Source of the DNA: Paracoccaceae bacterium
GTDB lineage: Bacteria > Pseudomonadota > Alphaproteobacteria > Rhodobacterales > Rhodobacteraceae
DNA length: 64,000 bases
Direction of reading: 5' to 3'
Assembly: GCA_020630695.1 (NCBI GenBank)
Contig: JAHDIS010000007.1
Span: 19,631 to 83,630 of the forward strand
Part shown: positions 35,626-43,780 of the stretch, piece by piece
Layout: every line of letters begins with the position of its first letter
How positions within the stretch are numbered: position 1 is the first letter of the stretch
Notes under the pieces: model-generated
Seen by the model: only the letters and a program-made list of their open reading frames with translations
Database searches by the model: none
What the model was told of the DNA's origin: nothing
Program-made: the position numbers and the translations under genes

Positions 35626-36630
35626 ATGACCGGATATCTAGCGCAACCGCTCGCTTTTCCCGACAAGGCTCCCGATGGATTTGAGCCGCTTGAAAAAGAG
35701 CCAGAGTTTGATCCGCGCCGTCATTTGCAGATTGAACGCCCTGATCGGGTCGAGAGCCTGCGCGACTTTGGGTATTCAGAAGAAGACATCGCGGCTTGCC
35801 CCACGGATTTTGCCGTAACATCCATCTTTCGTGTGCTCAGCGACGAAGGTGTCGCGTGCCTGCAGGATGTAGCGAGCCAGCTCGAGCATTTCACAACCAG
35901 CAACGCGCGCATCGCCCGCAATGTTCGTGGCGGCGTGTACCGATCCCGCTTTCTGCGTGACCTCTGTGCCAGCACGGACCTAACTGAAGCGATGTCCGAG
36001 ATCAGTGGATGTCCGCTCTTGCCGCACACGCTTCCTCATCAGCAGGGGCACTTGAACTACAACCCGCTGGAAGTGGGCAAGAACGTCGATAAATGGCATG
36101 TCGATACGCTGCGTATCGATTTCGTCATGTTCGTAACCGATCCGCGGTCTGTGGAAGGTGGAGAATTCGAATACTACCGCGGAACCAAACATGAAGTCGA
36201 AGCGCTGGTGAAGGCAGGCAAACCGCTTGATCCAGCAAAAATCGTAGCGCCGGATATGCCTGGGCCGGGGCATGCCGTCCTGCAGCAGGGCAATATGGTC
36301 GTGCATCGGGCCAAGGGGCTTCGTGCGCCGGGACGCCGGATTACGATGGTCAACGGCTATGTTCCACGCGACATTACCTTTCCCGATTTCTCGCGTTTTG
36401 ATCAGTTGTCATTGGTCGATCCCGAAGCCGTGGCAAGCGCAGAATATGCCCGCCATGTTGCGTGGATGGCCCGTGAACGCCTGCAAGCAGAGCTGAATTC
36501 GATCTCGTTCGAGGGCAACGCTACTGCGCTGGCGGAAAGGTTTGCCAAACACGCAACACTGATGGCTGAAACCGCCGATCAATTGCGCGCTGCCGGAACC
36601 GGGCAGCTTGAGCATTTTGGCGACGGCTGA
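35626..36630 (+). CDS. Probable non-haem Fe(II)/2-oxoglutarate oxygenase between trmD and rplS
   Basis: The 334-aa protein shows a plausible facial triad: His and Asp in KWHVDTLRIDF (about 164-174) and a distal His in MVVHRAKGLRAPGRRITM (about 224-241), the last with an Arg suited to 2-oxoglutarate. GGEFEYYRGT lies between them. The HxD rules out a typical halogenase, which has HxG/A. It starts at the ATG behind ACAGGAG. The substrate is unknown; the place between tRNA methylase and L19 genes makes a translation component worth testing. Confidence 0.6.
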   Translation: MTGYLAQPLAFPDKAPDGFEPLEKEPEFDPRRHLQIERPDRVESLRDFGYSEEDIAACPTDFAVTSIFRVLSDEGVACLQDVASQLEHFTTSNARIARNVRGGVYRSRFLRDLCASTDLTEAMSEISGCPLLPHTLPHQQGHLNYNPLEVGKNVDKWHVDTLRIDFVMFVTDPRSVEGGEFEYYRGTKHEVEALVKAGKPLDPAKIVAPDMPGPGHAVLQQGNMVVHRAKGLRAPGRRITMVNGYVPRDITFPDFSRFDQLSLVDPEAVASAEYARHVAWMARERLQAELNSISFEGNATALAERFAKHATLMAETADQLRAAGTGQLEHFGDG

Positions 36631-36645
36631 ACATAGACTTTGTTC

Positions 36646-36674
36646 TTGATCGCCAGCCGCGATCTGCCTATATC
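36646..36674 (+). promoter_or_regulatory. Candidate promoter of rplS-rpmE
   Basis: TTGATC, a 17-nt spacer and TATATC. It lies 170 bp before rplS, just after the oxygenase gene, and would give a leader of about 160 nt. It would let rplS and rpmE be made in ribosomal amounts independent of the genes upstream. Confidence 0.55.
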
Positions 36675-36687
36675 GGCGCATCCATAG

Positions 36688-36707
36688 GGACCGGGGCGAC
36701 TCGGTCC
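36688..36707 (+). other. Hairpin at the 5' end of the putative rplS leader
   Basis: GGACCG and CGGTCC flank an 8-nt loop, about 15 nt after the promoter at 36646-36674. A second short hairpin (CGCGG-GCAAA-CCGCG) lies near 36808-36822, just before the rplS ribosome site AGGAG. The leader could be an autoregulatory target of L19, but no known leader family was recognised. Confidence 0.35.
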
Positions 36708-36843
36708 TGTTTGGTTGTGTGCTTCTGCCATGCAGATCACACGAAAACAAAGAACAGCTGATGTATCTCTGTCCTGCTCGTGGGCAAAGCTCTGATCAGA
36801 CATCATCCGCGGGCAAACCGCGCGTATATAAGGAGTGGATCAG

Positions 36844-37224
36844 ATGAACCTGATCGCAGAGATTGAGGCGGAACAAATCGCCTCGCTCGGGAAAGAAATT
36901 CCCGATTTCAAAGCCGGCGATACCATTCGCGTTGGCTACAAGGTGACCGAAGGGTCCCGTACCCGTGTTCAGAACTACGAAGGTGTTTGCATCAGCCGTA
37001 AGAACGGCAAGGGCATCTCTGGTTCGTTCACCGTTCGCAAGATTTCTTTCGGTGAAGGCGTGGAGCGTGTGTTCCCGCTGTTTTCGACCAACATCGAGTC
37101 GATCACCGTTGTGCGTCGTGGCCGAGTGCGCCGCGCCAAGCTTTACTACCTGCGTTCGCGTCGCGGCAAATCGGCTCGTATCGCAGAAGACGTCAACTAC
37201 AAGCCCCTCAAGGGCAAGGCATAA
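36844..37224 (+). CDS. rplS: Ribosomal protein L19
   Basis: The 126-aa protein has the standard [20 protein letters not shown] opening (about 23-42), [12 protein letters not shown], and the basic end [14 protein letters not shown]. It bridges the two subunits. The ATG at 36844 is 8 nt after AGGAG; a GTG three codons earlier overlaps the ribosome site. A short acidic C-terminal tail is usual in this group. Confidence 0.97.
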   Translation: MNLIAEIEAEQIASLGKEIPDFKAGDTIRVGYKVTEGSRTRVQNYEGVCISRKNGKGISGSFTVRKISFGEGVERVFPLFSTNIESITVVRRGRVRRAKLYYLRSRRGKSARIAEDVNYKPLKGKA

Positions 37225-37235
37225 GGACCGGCGAT

Positions 37236-37457
37236 ATGAAAAAGGACATCCATCCCGACTACCACATCGTCGACGTCAAAATGACCGATGGCACGATCTT
37301 TCAGGTGCGCACCACCTGGGGCAGCGAGGGTGACACCCTTGCCTTGGATATCGACCCAACCGTTCACCCTGCATGGACCGGCGGCACTTCGCGCCTGATG
37401 GACCAGGGTGGCCGTGTTTCCAAGTTCAAGAAGAAATACGAAGGTCTCGGCTTCTGA
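37236..37457 (+). CDS. rpmE: Ribosomal protein L31 without zinc cysteines
   Basis: The 73-aa protein ([27 protein letters not shown] near 43-50, [10 protein letters not shown] at the end) is L31. It contains no cysteine, so it is the C-minus form that needs no zinc, a trait that saves zinc. It starts 11 bp after rplS and is followed by a strong terminator. Last gene of the translation cluster. Confidence 0.95.
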   Translation: MKKDIHPDYHIVDVKMTDGTIFQVRTTWGSEGDTLALDIDPTVHPAWTGGTSRLMDQGGRVSKFKKKYEGLGF

Positions 37458-37483
37458 TCGAAGTCTGTGTGACCCAAGAATTT

Positions 37484-37511
37484 ACGCCGTCCCAACTGGG
37501 GCGGCGTTTTT
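37484..37511 (+). terminator. Rho-independent terminator after rpmE
   Basis: A 10-bp stem (one G-T pair) ACGCCGTCCC / GGGGCGGCGT with loop AACT is followed by five T. It ends the rplS-rpmE transcript 27 bp after the rpmE stop and faces the convergent tcuB gene. Confidence 0.92.
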
Positions 37512-37544
37512 CGTTTAGGACTTATTGCCAACAAATTGGCCGTT

Positions 37545-38618
37545 TTAGGGTTTTTGCTGAGCGTCGCGTACCAATGCCGCAAGACGGAAAAACCCGTGCG
37601 CCATTTTGGTATAAGGGGTCAGCACAAAAAAGGCTGCGACTGCCCCCAGATGGAGTGCCAAAAGCGCTGGCATAGCCGCGGTGCTGCCCAAACCATAGAG
37701 CGCCAGTCCACTCGCCCCGACAAAACCCAGCAGGCCAACAAATGCCTGATCAGCGCCGTGTGTTTCGGGGTTTGAAAGCGCAGCATCCGCTTTGGCTTTC
37801 AACGTAAGCATTACAATGCAGCCAAGGGTCATCAGTAAACCACCTGAAAGTCCCAGCAGTTTAGGCAACGACCAGAAACCGTAGGGGGCTGGCAAATCAA
37901 AGCCGTAGTGCAGGAGCGTCCCGCTGCTAGTCGACGCAAAGCACAACAAGAACCCATACATCACTGCGTGATGCGCATGGCGGCGGGCTTGGCTGAACCG
38001 ATCTTGAGACTCAAAGTTGCACCCTTCGCCATGTCCGCCGGACAGGTTCCTGAGAGTAGCGGCTTGCGAAACCGCGTCTTTCAAATGCGCCAGGGTGATG
38101 CGTTCACCGCCGACGTCCTTCCAGTAGCGTTTCAAACCAACGAACAGGCAGATCAGAGGAAACAGGAAAAGCGGTGCAAAAAGCGCGACCATGGCCCCAT
38201 GCGAAAGCACCGCATAGAACCCGTCCCCCGAGGTGGCAGGCAACGCACGGATCAACAGCATCAATGCGGCCACGGCGACAATCGTGATGAAAACACTTGC
38301 GGCTGCGTTCCGCTGGAAAACCGCACCAAGCGGGGCGGGCCATGAATAGGCTTGCCAGCTCTCGGTTCGCGTTTTGGCCAGCGCCTGCGGCAGATTCAGC
38401 GCAAATTCATGGGGCTCTGTGTATTGGCAGGCATAATAGCAGCCCCGGCAGTTATGGCACAGGTTTGCGATTTGGGTGATGTCACCGTCTGCAAAAGCGC
38501 GCAGCCGCGTGATCGCGGGAAAGGCCGAGCAGTACCCTTCGCAATAGCGGCATGCATTGCAGATCTCCAGCTGCCGGCGTGCCTCTTCGTAGGTTTCGTT
38601 CGAAGACGTATTAAGCAT
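37545..38618 (-). CDS. tcuB: Tricarballylate utilisation iron-sulfur/haem membrane protein TcuB
   Basis: The 357-aa protein carries two 4Fe-4S motifs, CNACRYCEGYC (about 20-30) and CHNCRGCYYACQY (about 53-65), followed by about six membrane helices with several His. TcuB (CobZ C-terminal part) reoxidises the flavin of TcuA and passes electrons to the quinone pool. Its ATG (38618) overlaps the tcuA stop by 8 bp. A longer frame to 38663 is unlikely. It converges on rpmE. Confidence 0.88.
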   Translation of the reverse strand: MLNTSSNETYEEARRQLEICNACRYCEGYCSAFPAITRLRAFADGDITQIANLCHNCRGCYYACQYTEPHEFALNLPQALAKTRTESWQAYSWPAPLGAVFQRNAAASVFITIVAVAALMLLIRALPATSGDGFYAVLSHGAMVALFAPLFLFPLICLFVGLKRYWKDVGGERITLAHLKDAVSQAATLRNLSGGHGEGCNFESQDRFSQARRHAHHAVMYGFLLCFASTSSGTLLHYGFDLPAPYGFWSLPKLLGLSGGLLMTLGCIVMLTLKAKADAALSNPETHGADQAFVGLLGFVGASGLALYGLGSTAAMPALLALHLGAVAAFFVLTPYTKMAHGFFRLAALVRDAQQKP

Positions 38619-40014
38619 GAGTGGCGGCCTCTCTTCCTGCGATTTGTCCAAAGACCGTGCCAATGGTCATGCCAAAGCCAGCCAAATAACCTTGGCCAAG
38701 AATTGAGCCTGCCATGATTTCCCCGGCGGCCCACAGGTTCTCCATCGGGCCCTGTTTTCCGGAGACACGCGCGGTCTGGTCGACCTTCAGACCGAGGTAG
38801 GTAAATGTCACGCCGGGGCGCAGTGAATACCCGTAGAACGGCGGTTCATGGATTGGACGCGCCCAGTTTGTTTTTGCGGGGTTTAATCCCTGCGTCGACA
38901 ACCCATCCAATTCGGTTGGTTTGAACGGGCCCGGTTTGCAGGCCGCATTGAAGGTTTCAATCGTGTGCTCCAGCTTGTCAGGTGCCAGTCCCAATTTGGT
39001 TGCCAACTGGGGGATCGTATCTGCTTCGATCGGCGGGAAAACCGAAGGCATGAAAAGGTCGCGGGACTTGGAATCAATGATCGCGTAACCGACCTGATCC
39101 GGTTGCGCTGCCACCAGACGACCCCAGATCGCATAACGCTTGGGCCAGACATCTTCGCCTTCGTCGTAGAAGCGTTCGGCATTGCGATTCACCACGATGG
39201 AGAAGGGGACGCAGTCCAGTCGCGTGACGATCCCTCCGTCGAATTTCGGGGCACGGCCGTCAATGGCCACGGCGTGACATTGCGTTGGGTCGCCGACGCT
39301 TTGGATGTCCTGATCCAGCAGGTCCTTCAGGACGACTCCGCGATTGTAGGGCGTGCCGCGGATCAGGAAGTTCTTGGCCGCAGGTCCCCAAGCGCGCGCC
39401 AGCCAATCGGTGTCCGCTTGAAAGCCGCCTGACGCGACAACAACGGCTGCCGGTTTGAAGCAAAGCTCTTGTGCTCTGGTGCTCACCCAAACCTCGGTCA
39501 CTTGGTTATTGCTGATTTCCAGATGATCGGCGTGCGCGTCGTACAAGACTGTGATCCCGGCATCTTCGGCGCGGGCGTAGTAGGCGTTGACCAATGCCTT
39601 GCCGCCGCCGAGGAAAAACGCATTGGTCCGAGAGAGCGACAATGTACCGGACAATGACGGTTGAAACCGCACGCCGTGGGCTTCCATCCAACGATAGGCT
39701 GACTCGGAGTTTTCGATTGCGAGTTTGGCGAGCTGCGGGTCAGTGTCGCCCTTCGTGACTTTTAGCAAGTCGTCGAAATACTCGTCTGGATCGTAGTCGC
39801 CGGTTAGAACGCCAAGCGGACCGTTGTGCATGCATCGAAAGTTTCGCGTGTGTCTGGAATTCCCGCCTCGGTACGCTTTGGGCGCGGCTTCGATGACGGT
39901 CACGGATTTGCCCGCTTCTCGCGCTTGCAGCGCAGCAGTCATCGCTGCATTTCCCCCGCCAATCACCAAGACATCGGGCTTGAGGATGTGGTCTTCTGTT
40001 CCTGGCTTTGACAT
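38611..40014 (-). CDS. tcuA: FAD-dependent tricarballylate dehydrogenase TcuA
   Basis: The 467-aa flavoprotein has the dinucleotide motif VLVIGGGNAAMTAALQAREAG (about 15-35, here in parts: GGGNAA is the core) and a C-terminal LWAAGEIMAGSILGQGYLAG flavin motif typical of the succinate dehydrogenase/fumarate reductase flavoprotein family. TcuA oxidises tricarballylate to cis-aconitate. The ATG at 40014 follows GGAGAG. With TcuB it makes a two-protein dehydrogenase. A related substrate such as another tricarboxylate is possible. Confidence 0.87.
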   Translation of the reverse strand: MSKPGTEDHILKPDVLVIGGGNAAMTAALQAREAGKSVTVIEAAPKAYRGGNSRHTRNFRCMHNGPLGVLTGDYDPDEYFDDLLKVTKGDTDPQLAKLAIENSESAYRWMEAHGVRFQPSLSGTLSLSRTNAFFLGGGKALVNAYYARAEDAGITVLYDAHADHLEISNNQVTEVWVSTRAQELCFKPAAVVVASGGFQADTDWLARAWGPAAKNFLIRGTPYNRGVVLKDLLDQDIQSVGDPTQCHAVAIDGRAPKFDGGIVTRLDCVPFSIVVNRNAERFYDEGEDVWPKRYAIWGRLVAAQPDQVGYAIIDSKSRDLFMPSVFPPIEADTIPQLATKLGLAPDKLEHTIETFNAACKPGPFKPTELDGLSTQGLNPAKTNWARPIHEPPFYGYSLRPGVTFTYLGLKVDQTARVSGKQGPMENLWAAGEIMAGSILGQGYLAGFGMTIGTVFGQIAGREAATHA

Positions 40015-40035
40015 GGGCCCAGCTCTCCGTTATGC

Positions 40036-40063
40036 CTCTTTGTATCCAGATGGATACAAAGAG
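40036..40063. promoter_or_regulatory. Perfect 12+12 bp palindromic operator between tcuA and gntR
   Basis: CTCTTTGTATCC and GGATACAAAGAG flank AGAT with no mismatch. The site fills half of the 57-bp spacer between tcuA and the GntR gene and ends 8 bp before the GntR ATG. A bound dimer would block both divergent promoters or the GntR ribosome site. It is almost surely the operator of the neighbouring GntR protein. Confidence 0.85.
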
Positions 40064-40071
40064 CAAGCGAG

Positions 40072-40713
40072 ATGTCTGATATAAAGAAATCGAGTGGCGA
40101 GCAAGCCTATGATGTTTTGCTAGGCGAAATACGCATGGGCACCTACACGCCCGGTGATCGGTTGCGCGAAGAGGACGTCGCTGCGCGGTTGCGGCTGTCC
40201 AGAACCCCAATACGAGAGGCGTTGCGCCGTCTTGAAAGCGACGGGATCGTCGAGCATCGTCCCCGCGTTGGGGCGGTGATCCGGACGCTGGCCCATACAG
40301 AGGTGGTCGAACTCTATGAAATGCGCATGGTTCTCGAACGCACGGCTGCGGAAATGGCCGCCAAGCACGGCGCATCGGCAGAATTTGATGCCTTGGAGGT
40401 CATGAATGATCGGATCGCTGCCGAACGGGACAATCCAGCGCTTGGCGCGGCCATCAATCAGGACTTCCATCGCGGACTTTACCTTGCGGGGCGTAACCGG
40501 TTTCTGCTGGAAGCCTCGAGGGCGCTGAACAACGCTTTGCTGCTGCTGGGTCCAACCACATACACCGATCCTGAACGGATCGATGTGGTCGTGCGTCAGC
40601 ATAGCGCGATAATCACGGCTCTCAGGGAAGGTGACGCCGAGGCTGCCGGTGCCGCGGCAGAAGGGCATCTGCAAACGTCGCTGCTGCACCGGTTGCGGAG
40701 CAAGGGCAATTGA
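40072..40713 (+). CDS. GntR-family (FCD) regulator of the tcu genes
   Basis: The 213-aa protein has a winged helix (GEIRMGTYTPGDRLREEDVA, LSRTPIREALRRLESDGIVE) and an FCD domain with INQDFHRGLYLAGRN, carrying the metal-type His. It is divergent from tcuA. In Salmonella tcu genes are controlled by a LysR protein (TcuR), so this is a different regulator in the same role, inferred from position and the operator at 40036. Confidence 0.86.
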   Translation: MSDIKKSSGEQAYDVLLGEIRMGTYTPGDRLREEDVAARLRLSRTPIREALRRLESDGIVEHRPRVGAVIRTLAHTEVVELYEMRMVLERTAAEMAAKHGASAEFDALEVMNDRIAAERDNPALGAAINQDFHRGLYLAGRNRFLLEASRALNNALLLLGPTTYTDPERIDVVVRQHSAIITALREGDAEAAGAAAEGHLQTSLLHRLRSKGN

Positions 40714-41738
40714 TGCCCGTTCTGAATGCCTTTGTGATCGCTGCTCTTGGAGTGGCTGCGTTCCACGGCATGGCTTTGCCGTTGCCGTGGTTGTTGGGGC
40801 CGATTTCCGCGTGTCTGGTTGCAGCGCTTGTTGGCATCCCCATGGCAGGTGTTACCCCTGTGAACCAAGCGATGCGCACAATTCTGGGTGTGGCGGTTGG
40901 CGCGACCCTCACACCTGCCGTCTTGTTCAGCCTGCCCGCCATGTGGCCAACGCTGATATTGGTACCTGTCATGGTGTTGGTCATCGGTCTGATTGGCGTG
41001 CCGTATTTCCAAAGAATATGCGGCTACGATTTTCCGACAGCCTATTACGCGACCATGCCCGGCGGATTGCAGGATATGATCGTGTTTGGCGAAGAGGCTG
41101 GCGCGAATGTGCGCACGCTCAGTTTGGTCCACGCGACTCGTGTGCTTGTGATCGTTGTCAGCCTGCCGTTCATTCTGCGCGGGTTCTGGAACGCGGATTT
41201 GACCAGCCCACCCGGCGTGCCGGCATCGACGGTTCCTCTCATCGAATTGGCAACCATGGTGGTCTGCGCAATTGGCGGTTGGCAAATTGCCAAAAGGTTG
41301 GGGATGTTCGGGGCCTCAATACTTGGGCCGCTGATCCTAACCGCGCTGGTGACGCTGGCGGGCGGCTTGCACAATCGACCGCCTGCCGAAGCAATCTGGG
41401 CGGCGCAGTTCTTTATCGGCATGGGTATAGGATGCAAATACGCTGGCATCACAATGCAAGAAGTCAGGCGCGATCTGGCGGCAGGCCTGGGTTTCTGCGT
41501 CGTTCTTATGGTGCTGACATTTGTATTTGTCGAAATCGTCTATGGGTTTGGGCTCGCGCCCGGGATGGAAGCCCTTCTGACATTTGCACCGGGCGGCCAG
41601 GCCGAACTGACGGTCCTTGCCTTGATCGTTGGGGCTGATGTGGCCTTTGTCGTCGCACACCATGTGCTGAGAATCTTTGTTGTCATTCTCGGCGCGCCGG
41701 TGGTTGCCCGCTTGTTCAGCTCCAGACTTCGGGATTGA
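40713..41738 (+). CDS. AbrB-type (ammonia monooxygenase-like) membrane protein
   Basis: The 341-aa protein has about ten hydrophobic helices in two similar halves; each half has a GxxxxxxPxxL-like pattern and PGG motifs (TMPGGLQDM near 113 and FAPGGQAELTV near 285), the signature of the AbrB duplication family, unrelated to the AbrB DNA-binding protein. These are probably transporters. The ATG overlaps the GntR stop (TGATG). Its end overlaps the convergent dehydrogenase gene by 23 bp. Within a tricarboxylate cluster it may export or import an organic acid. Confidence 0.75.
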   Translation: MPVLNAFVIAALGVAAFHGMALPLPWLLGPISACLVAALVGIPMAGVTPVNQAMRTILGVAVGATLTPAVLFSLPAMWPTLILVPVMVLVIGLIGVPYFQRICGYDFPTAYYATMPGGLQDMIVFGEEAGANVRTLSLVHATRVLVIVVSLPFILRGFWNADLTSPPGVPASTVPLIELATMVVCAIGGWQIAKRLGMFGASILGPLILTALVTLAGGLHNRPPAEAIWAAQFFIGMGIGCKYAGITMQEVRRDLAAGLGFCVVLMVLTFVFVEIVYGFGLAPGMEALLTFAPGGQAELTVLALIVGADVAFVVAHHVLRIFVVILGAPVVARLFSSRLRD

Positions 41739-42684
41739 TCATGTGGATTGGGGCGCCTTCTGCGTAGGCGTTCACCTGTTCAAATATGTCGGTGAATTGC
41801 AGGTCAAATTCATCTTCGGTGACATACCCAAGGTGTGGTGTGGCGATCACTTTGGGATGCGTCAAAAGTGGATGATTGCTGTCGCGCAGAGGTTCAGTGT
41901 CGAACACGTCAACGGCGGCATAGATCCGGTTTCGTGCGATTTCGGCTTCGAGCGCGCCGGGTTCGATCAAGCCTGACCTTGATGTATTCACCAGCAGGCT
42001 TCGGGGTGACATGTTTGCCAGATCGGTTGCCGTAATTATTCCGCGTGTGCCGGGCTTCAGGCGCACATGCAGGCTTACAATGTCCGAGGTTCCAAAAAAG
42101 GCGTCCCGGCTGGGCGCGACGCATTCGCCATCCTCTGTGGCCCGTTTGCGGCCTTCTTCTGAAGACCACCATTGCACGTTCATGCCCAAGGCTTTTGCAT
42201 AGCTGGATACGGCCCCGGCAATACGTCCGTATCCATAAAGACCAAGCGTCCGGCCGCGAAGGGTGCGACCGACGCCGGCCTGCCAATTGCCTGAACGCAG
42301 GGACGCGACCTGTTCGGGGATTTGACGATAACTGGCCAGCATGAGCGCCAGTGTCATTTCGGCAGCGGCATAGGACGGTGTGCCAGAATGCATGTTCGAG
42401 CAAAGCAGGACACCGTTTCTGCTACAGGCCTCGACGTCAACGTGCGGATAGACCGAGCGTTGAGAAACCAATTTCAGATTGGGCAATTGATTGAGGAGTT
42501 CAGAGCCGATCTTGGTCCGCTCTCGAAACAGAACCAATGCCTCGGCGTCATGGATACGCTGGGCCAGGGCCGTGGGGTCAGGTTGATGATCCGTCCAAAC
42601 GGTAACGTCGTGGTCCGCGAGCAATTCATAACAAGGAAGAGAGCGCAGTGTGTCGAACCAGTCATCCAGAATGTGAACTTTCAT
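41716..42684 (-). CDS. D-2-hydroxyacid dehydrogenase family protein
   Basis: The 322-aa protein has the Rossmann motif LGLYGYGRIAGAVSSYAKALG (about 143-163, core GYGRIAG), catalytic Arg in TSRSGLIEPGAL (about 230), Glu in DVFDTEP and His in ATPHLGYVTE, so all three catalytic residues are present. Such enzymes reduce 2-keto acids to D-hydroxy acids with NAD(P)H. The ATG overlaps the PrpF-type gene (ATGA). The substrate is unknown; context suggests a carboxylic acid derived from aconitate. Confidence 0.82.
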   Translation of the reverse strand: MKVHILDDWFDTLRSLPCYELLADHDVTVWTDHQPDPTALAQRIHDAEALVLFRERTKIGSELLNQLPNLKLVSQRSVYPHVDVEACSRNGVLLCSNMHSGTPSYAAAEMTLALMLASYRQIPEQVASLRSGNWQAGVGRTLRGRTLGLYGYGRIAGAVSSYAKALGMNVQWWSSEEGRKRATEDGECVAPSRDAFFGTSDIVSLHVRLKPGTRGIITATDLANMSPRSLLVNTSRSGLIEPGALEAEIARNRIYAAVDVFDTEPLRDSNHPLLTHPKVIATPHLGYVTEDEFDLQFTDIFEQVNAYAEGAPIHMINPEVWS

Positions 42685-43775
42685 GGCCCCGCCCATACCG
42701 TCCGAGGAATCATGACTTCGCCGCGCGCCAGTAAGCGTGCGGTGCGGGTCAGTCCGGCTGACTTTACCTCGAACGTGTTATCCGGGCCGCGCGTGTAGTC
42801 CATCCTGACGTCGAGCACACCCATTGGATGTTCCAGTTTCAAGTCCAGCGGCCCCGTTGGAGGAGCGCTGAGGATGCCATCTGCGATAGTGCCGGGGCAC
42901 AGCAGACAGGCCGACAGGCACTGTGACCCGGTCACGGCAAGGCTGGGGTGACAGTTATTTGGCATGAAATACCGGGTCAGGGCGTGGCCGCCTGCCACGG
43001 GCGGCGCCAGAACGCCAAACTTTGGTGTCACGGAACCTGAAACATCACCCATTCCCATCAAGCGTCCTGCTTCGATGCGGATTGGTTCCATGCGTTCGTA
43101 AAACGCGCGGTTTTCGTCCAGCTCAGTCGCGGTTTCCTGACCGGTCAGCCCGAAATCTTCTGCGCGGGCGATCGCCATGGGCATCGCCACATCGACACAG
43201 CTCACCTCGATGCCGTCGATCACGTCAATGCGCCGACCTGTTGGAAACATGGATCCGGTTGCACCGCCGGTCACGTCCATGAACATCAGATCAATCGGAG
43301 CAGACGTTCCGGGCACACCATCAATCTGCGCAGTGCCGTCATAGATCACGGACTGTTCATCGGTTCTGACCTGCGCGGCGACACGCGCGCCCGCATTCAC
43401 AGCGCGTATTTTAACCTCTGTCACAGGGCCTGTCGGTTGGATCAGCCCCATTTCGAGAGCAGCGGGCCCGACGCCAACCAATATATTTCCGCAAGTGGGT
43501 TTGAAATCGACAGTGCGATCCTCAACACTGACCTGCGCAAAGAAATAGTCGATATCGGCCCAGTTATCATCGGACTTGGACAGCATCGCCACTTTTGTCG
43601 TCACAGCGGCACCGCCGCCAATCCCATCAATGTTCAGCGGGTGGCCTGAACCGACGATGGCGATCAGAACTCTGGCCAGTTCGTCAGGATCCGACGGCAA
43701 GTCTGATCGCAGCATATAGGGCCCGCGGGATGTTCCGCCGCGCATGAAGTGAAAGGGAATGGCCGTTTGAGACAT
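42681..43775 (-). CDS. PrpF-family isomerase (aconitate isomerase or oxalomesaconate tautomerase type)
   Basis: The 364-aa protein starts IPFHFMRGGTSRGPYMLRSDLP, the PrpF opening, with GGAAVTTKVAML near 55-66 and the FKPTCGNILVGVGPAALE motif (about 92-109) that holds a catalytic Cys, and NNCHPSLAVTGSQCLSACLL near 273-292. PrpF proteins isomerise 2-methylaconitate, aconitate or 4-oxalomesaconate. Next to tcuA, which makes cis-aconitate, an aconitate cis/trans isomerase is attractive. The ATG at 43775 follows the tctA gene by 5 bp. Confidence 0.82.
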   Translation of the reverse strand: MSQTAIPFHFMRGGTSRGPYMLRSDLPSDPDELARVLIAIVGSGHPLNIDGIGGGAAVTTKVAMLSKSDDNWADIDYFFAQVSVEDRTVDFKPTCGNILVGVGPAALEMGLIQPTGPVTEVKIRAVNAGARVAAQVRTDEQSVIYDGTAQIDGVPGTSAPIDLMFMDVTGGATGSMFPTGRRIDVIDGIEVSCVDVAMPMAIARAEDFGLTGQETATELDENRAFYERMEPIRIEAGRLMGMGDVSGSVTPKFGVLAPPVAGGHALTRYFMPNNCHPSLAVTGSQCLSACLLCPGTIADGILSAPPTGPLDLKLEHPMGVLDVRMDYTRGPDNTFEVKSAGLTRTARLLARGEVMIPRTVWAGP

Positions 43776-43780
43776 CGTGA

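Noticed and set aside
35626..36630. 2OG-dependent halogenase
   Set aside because: The facial triad keeps an Asp (HxD), whereas halogenases have Gly or Ala there.
37236..37457. rpmE damaged by loss of zinc ligands
   Set aside because: The cysteine-free form is a normal L31 class, with full length and conserved ends.
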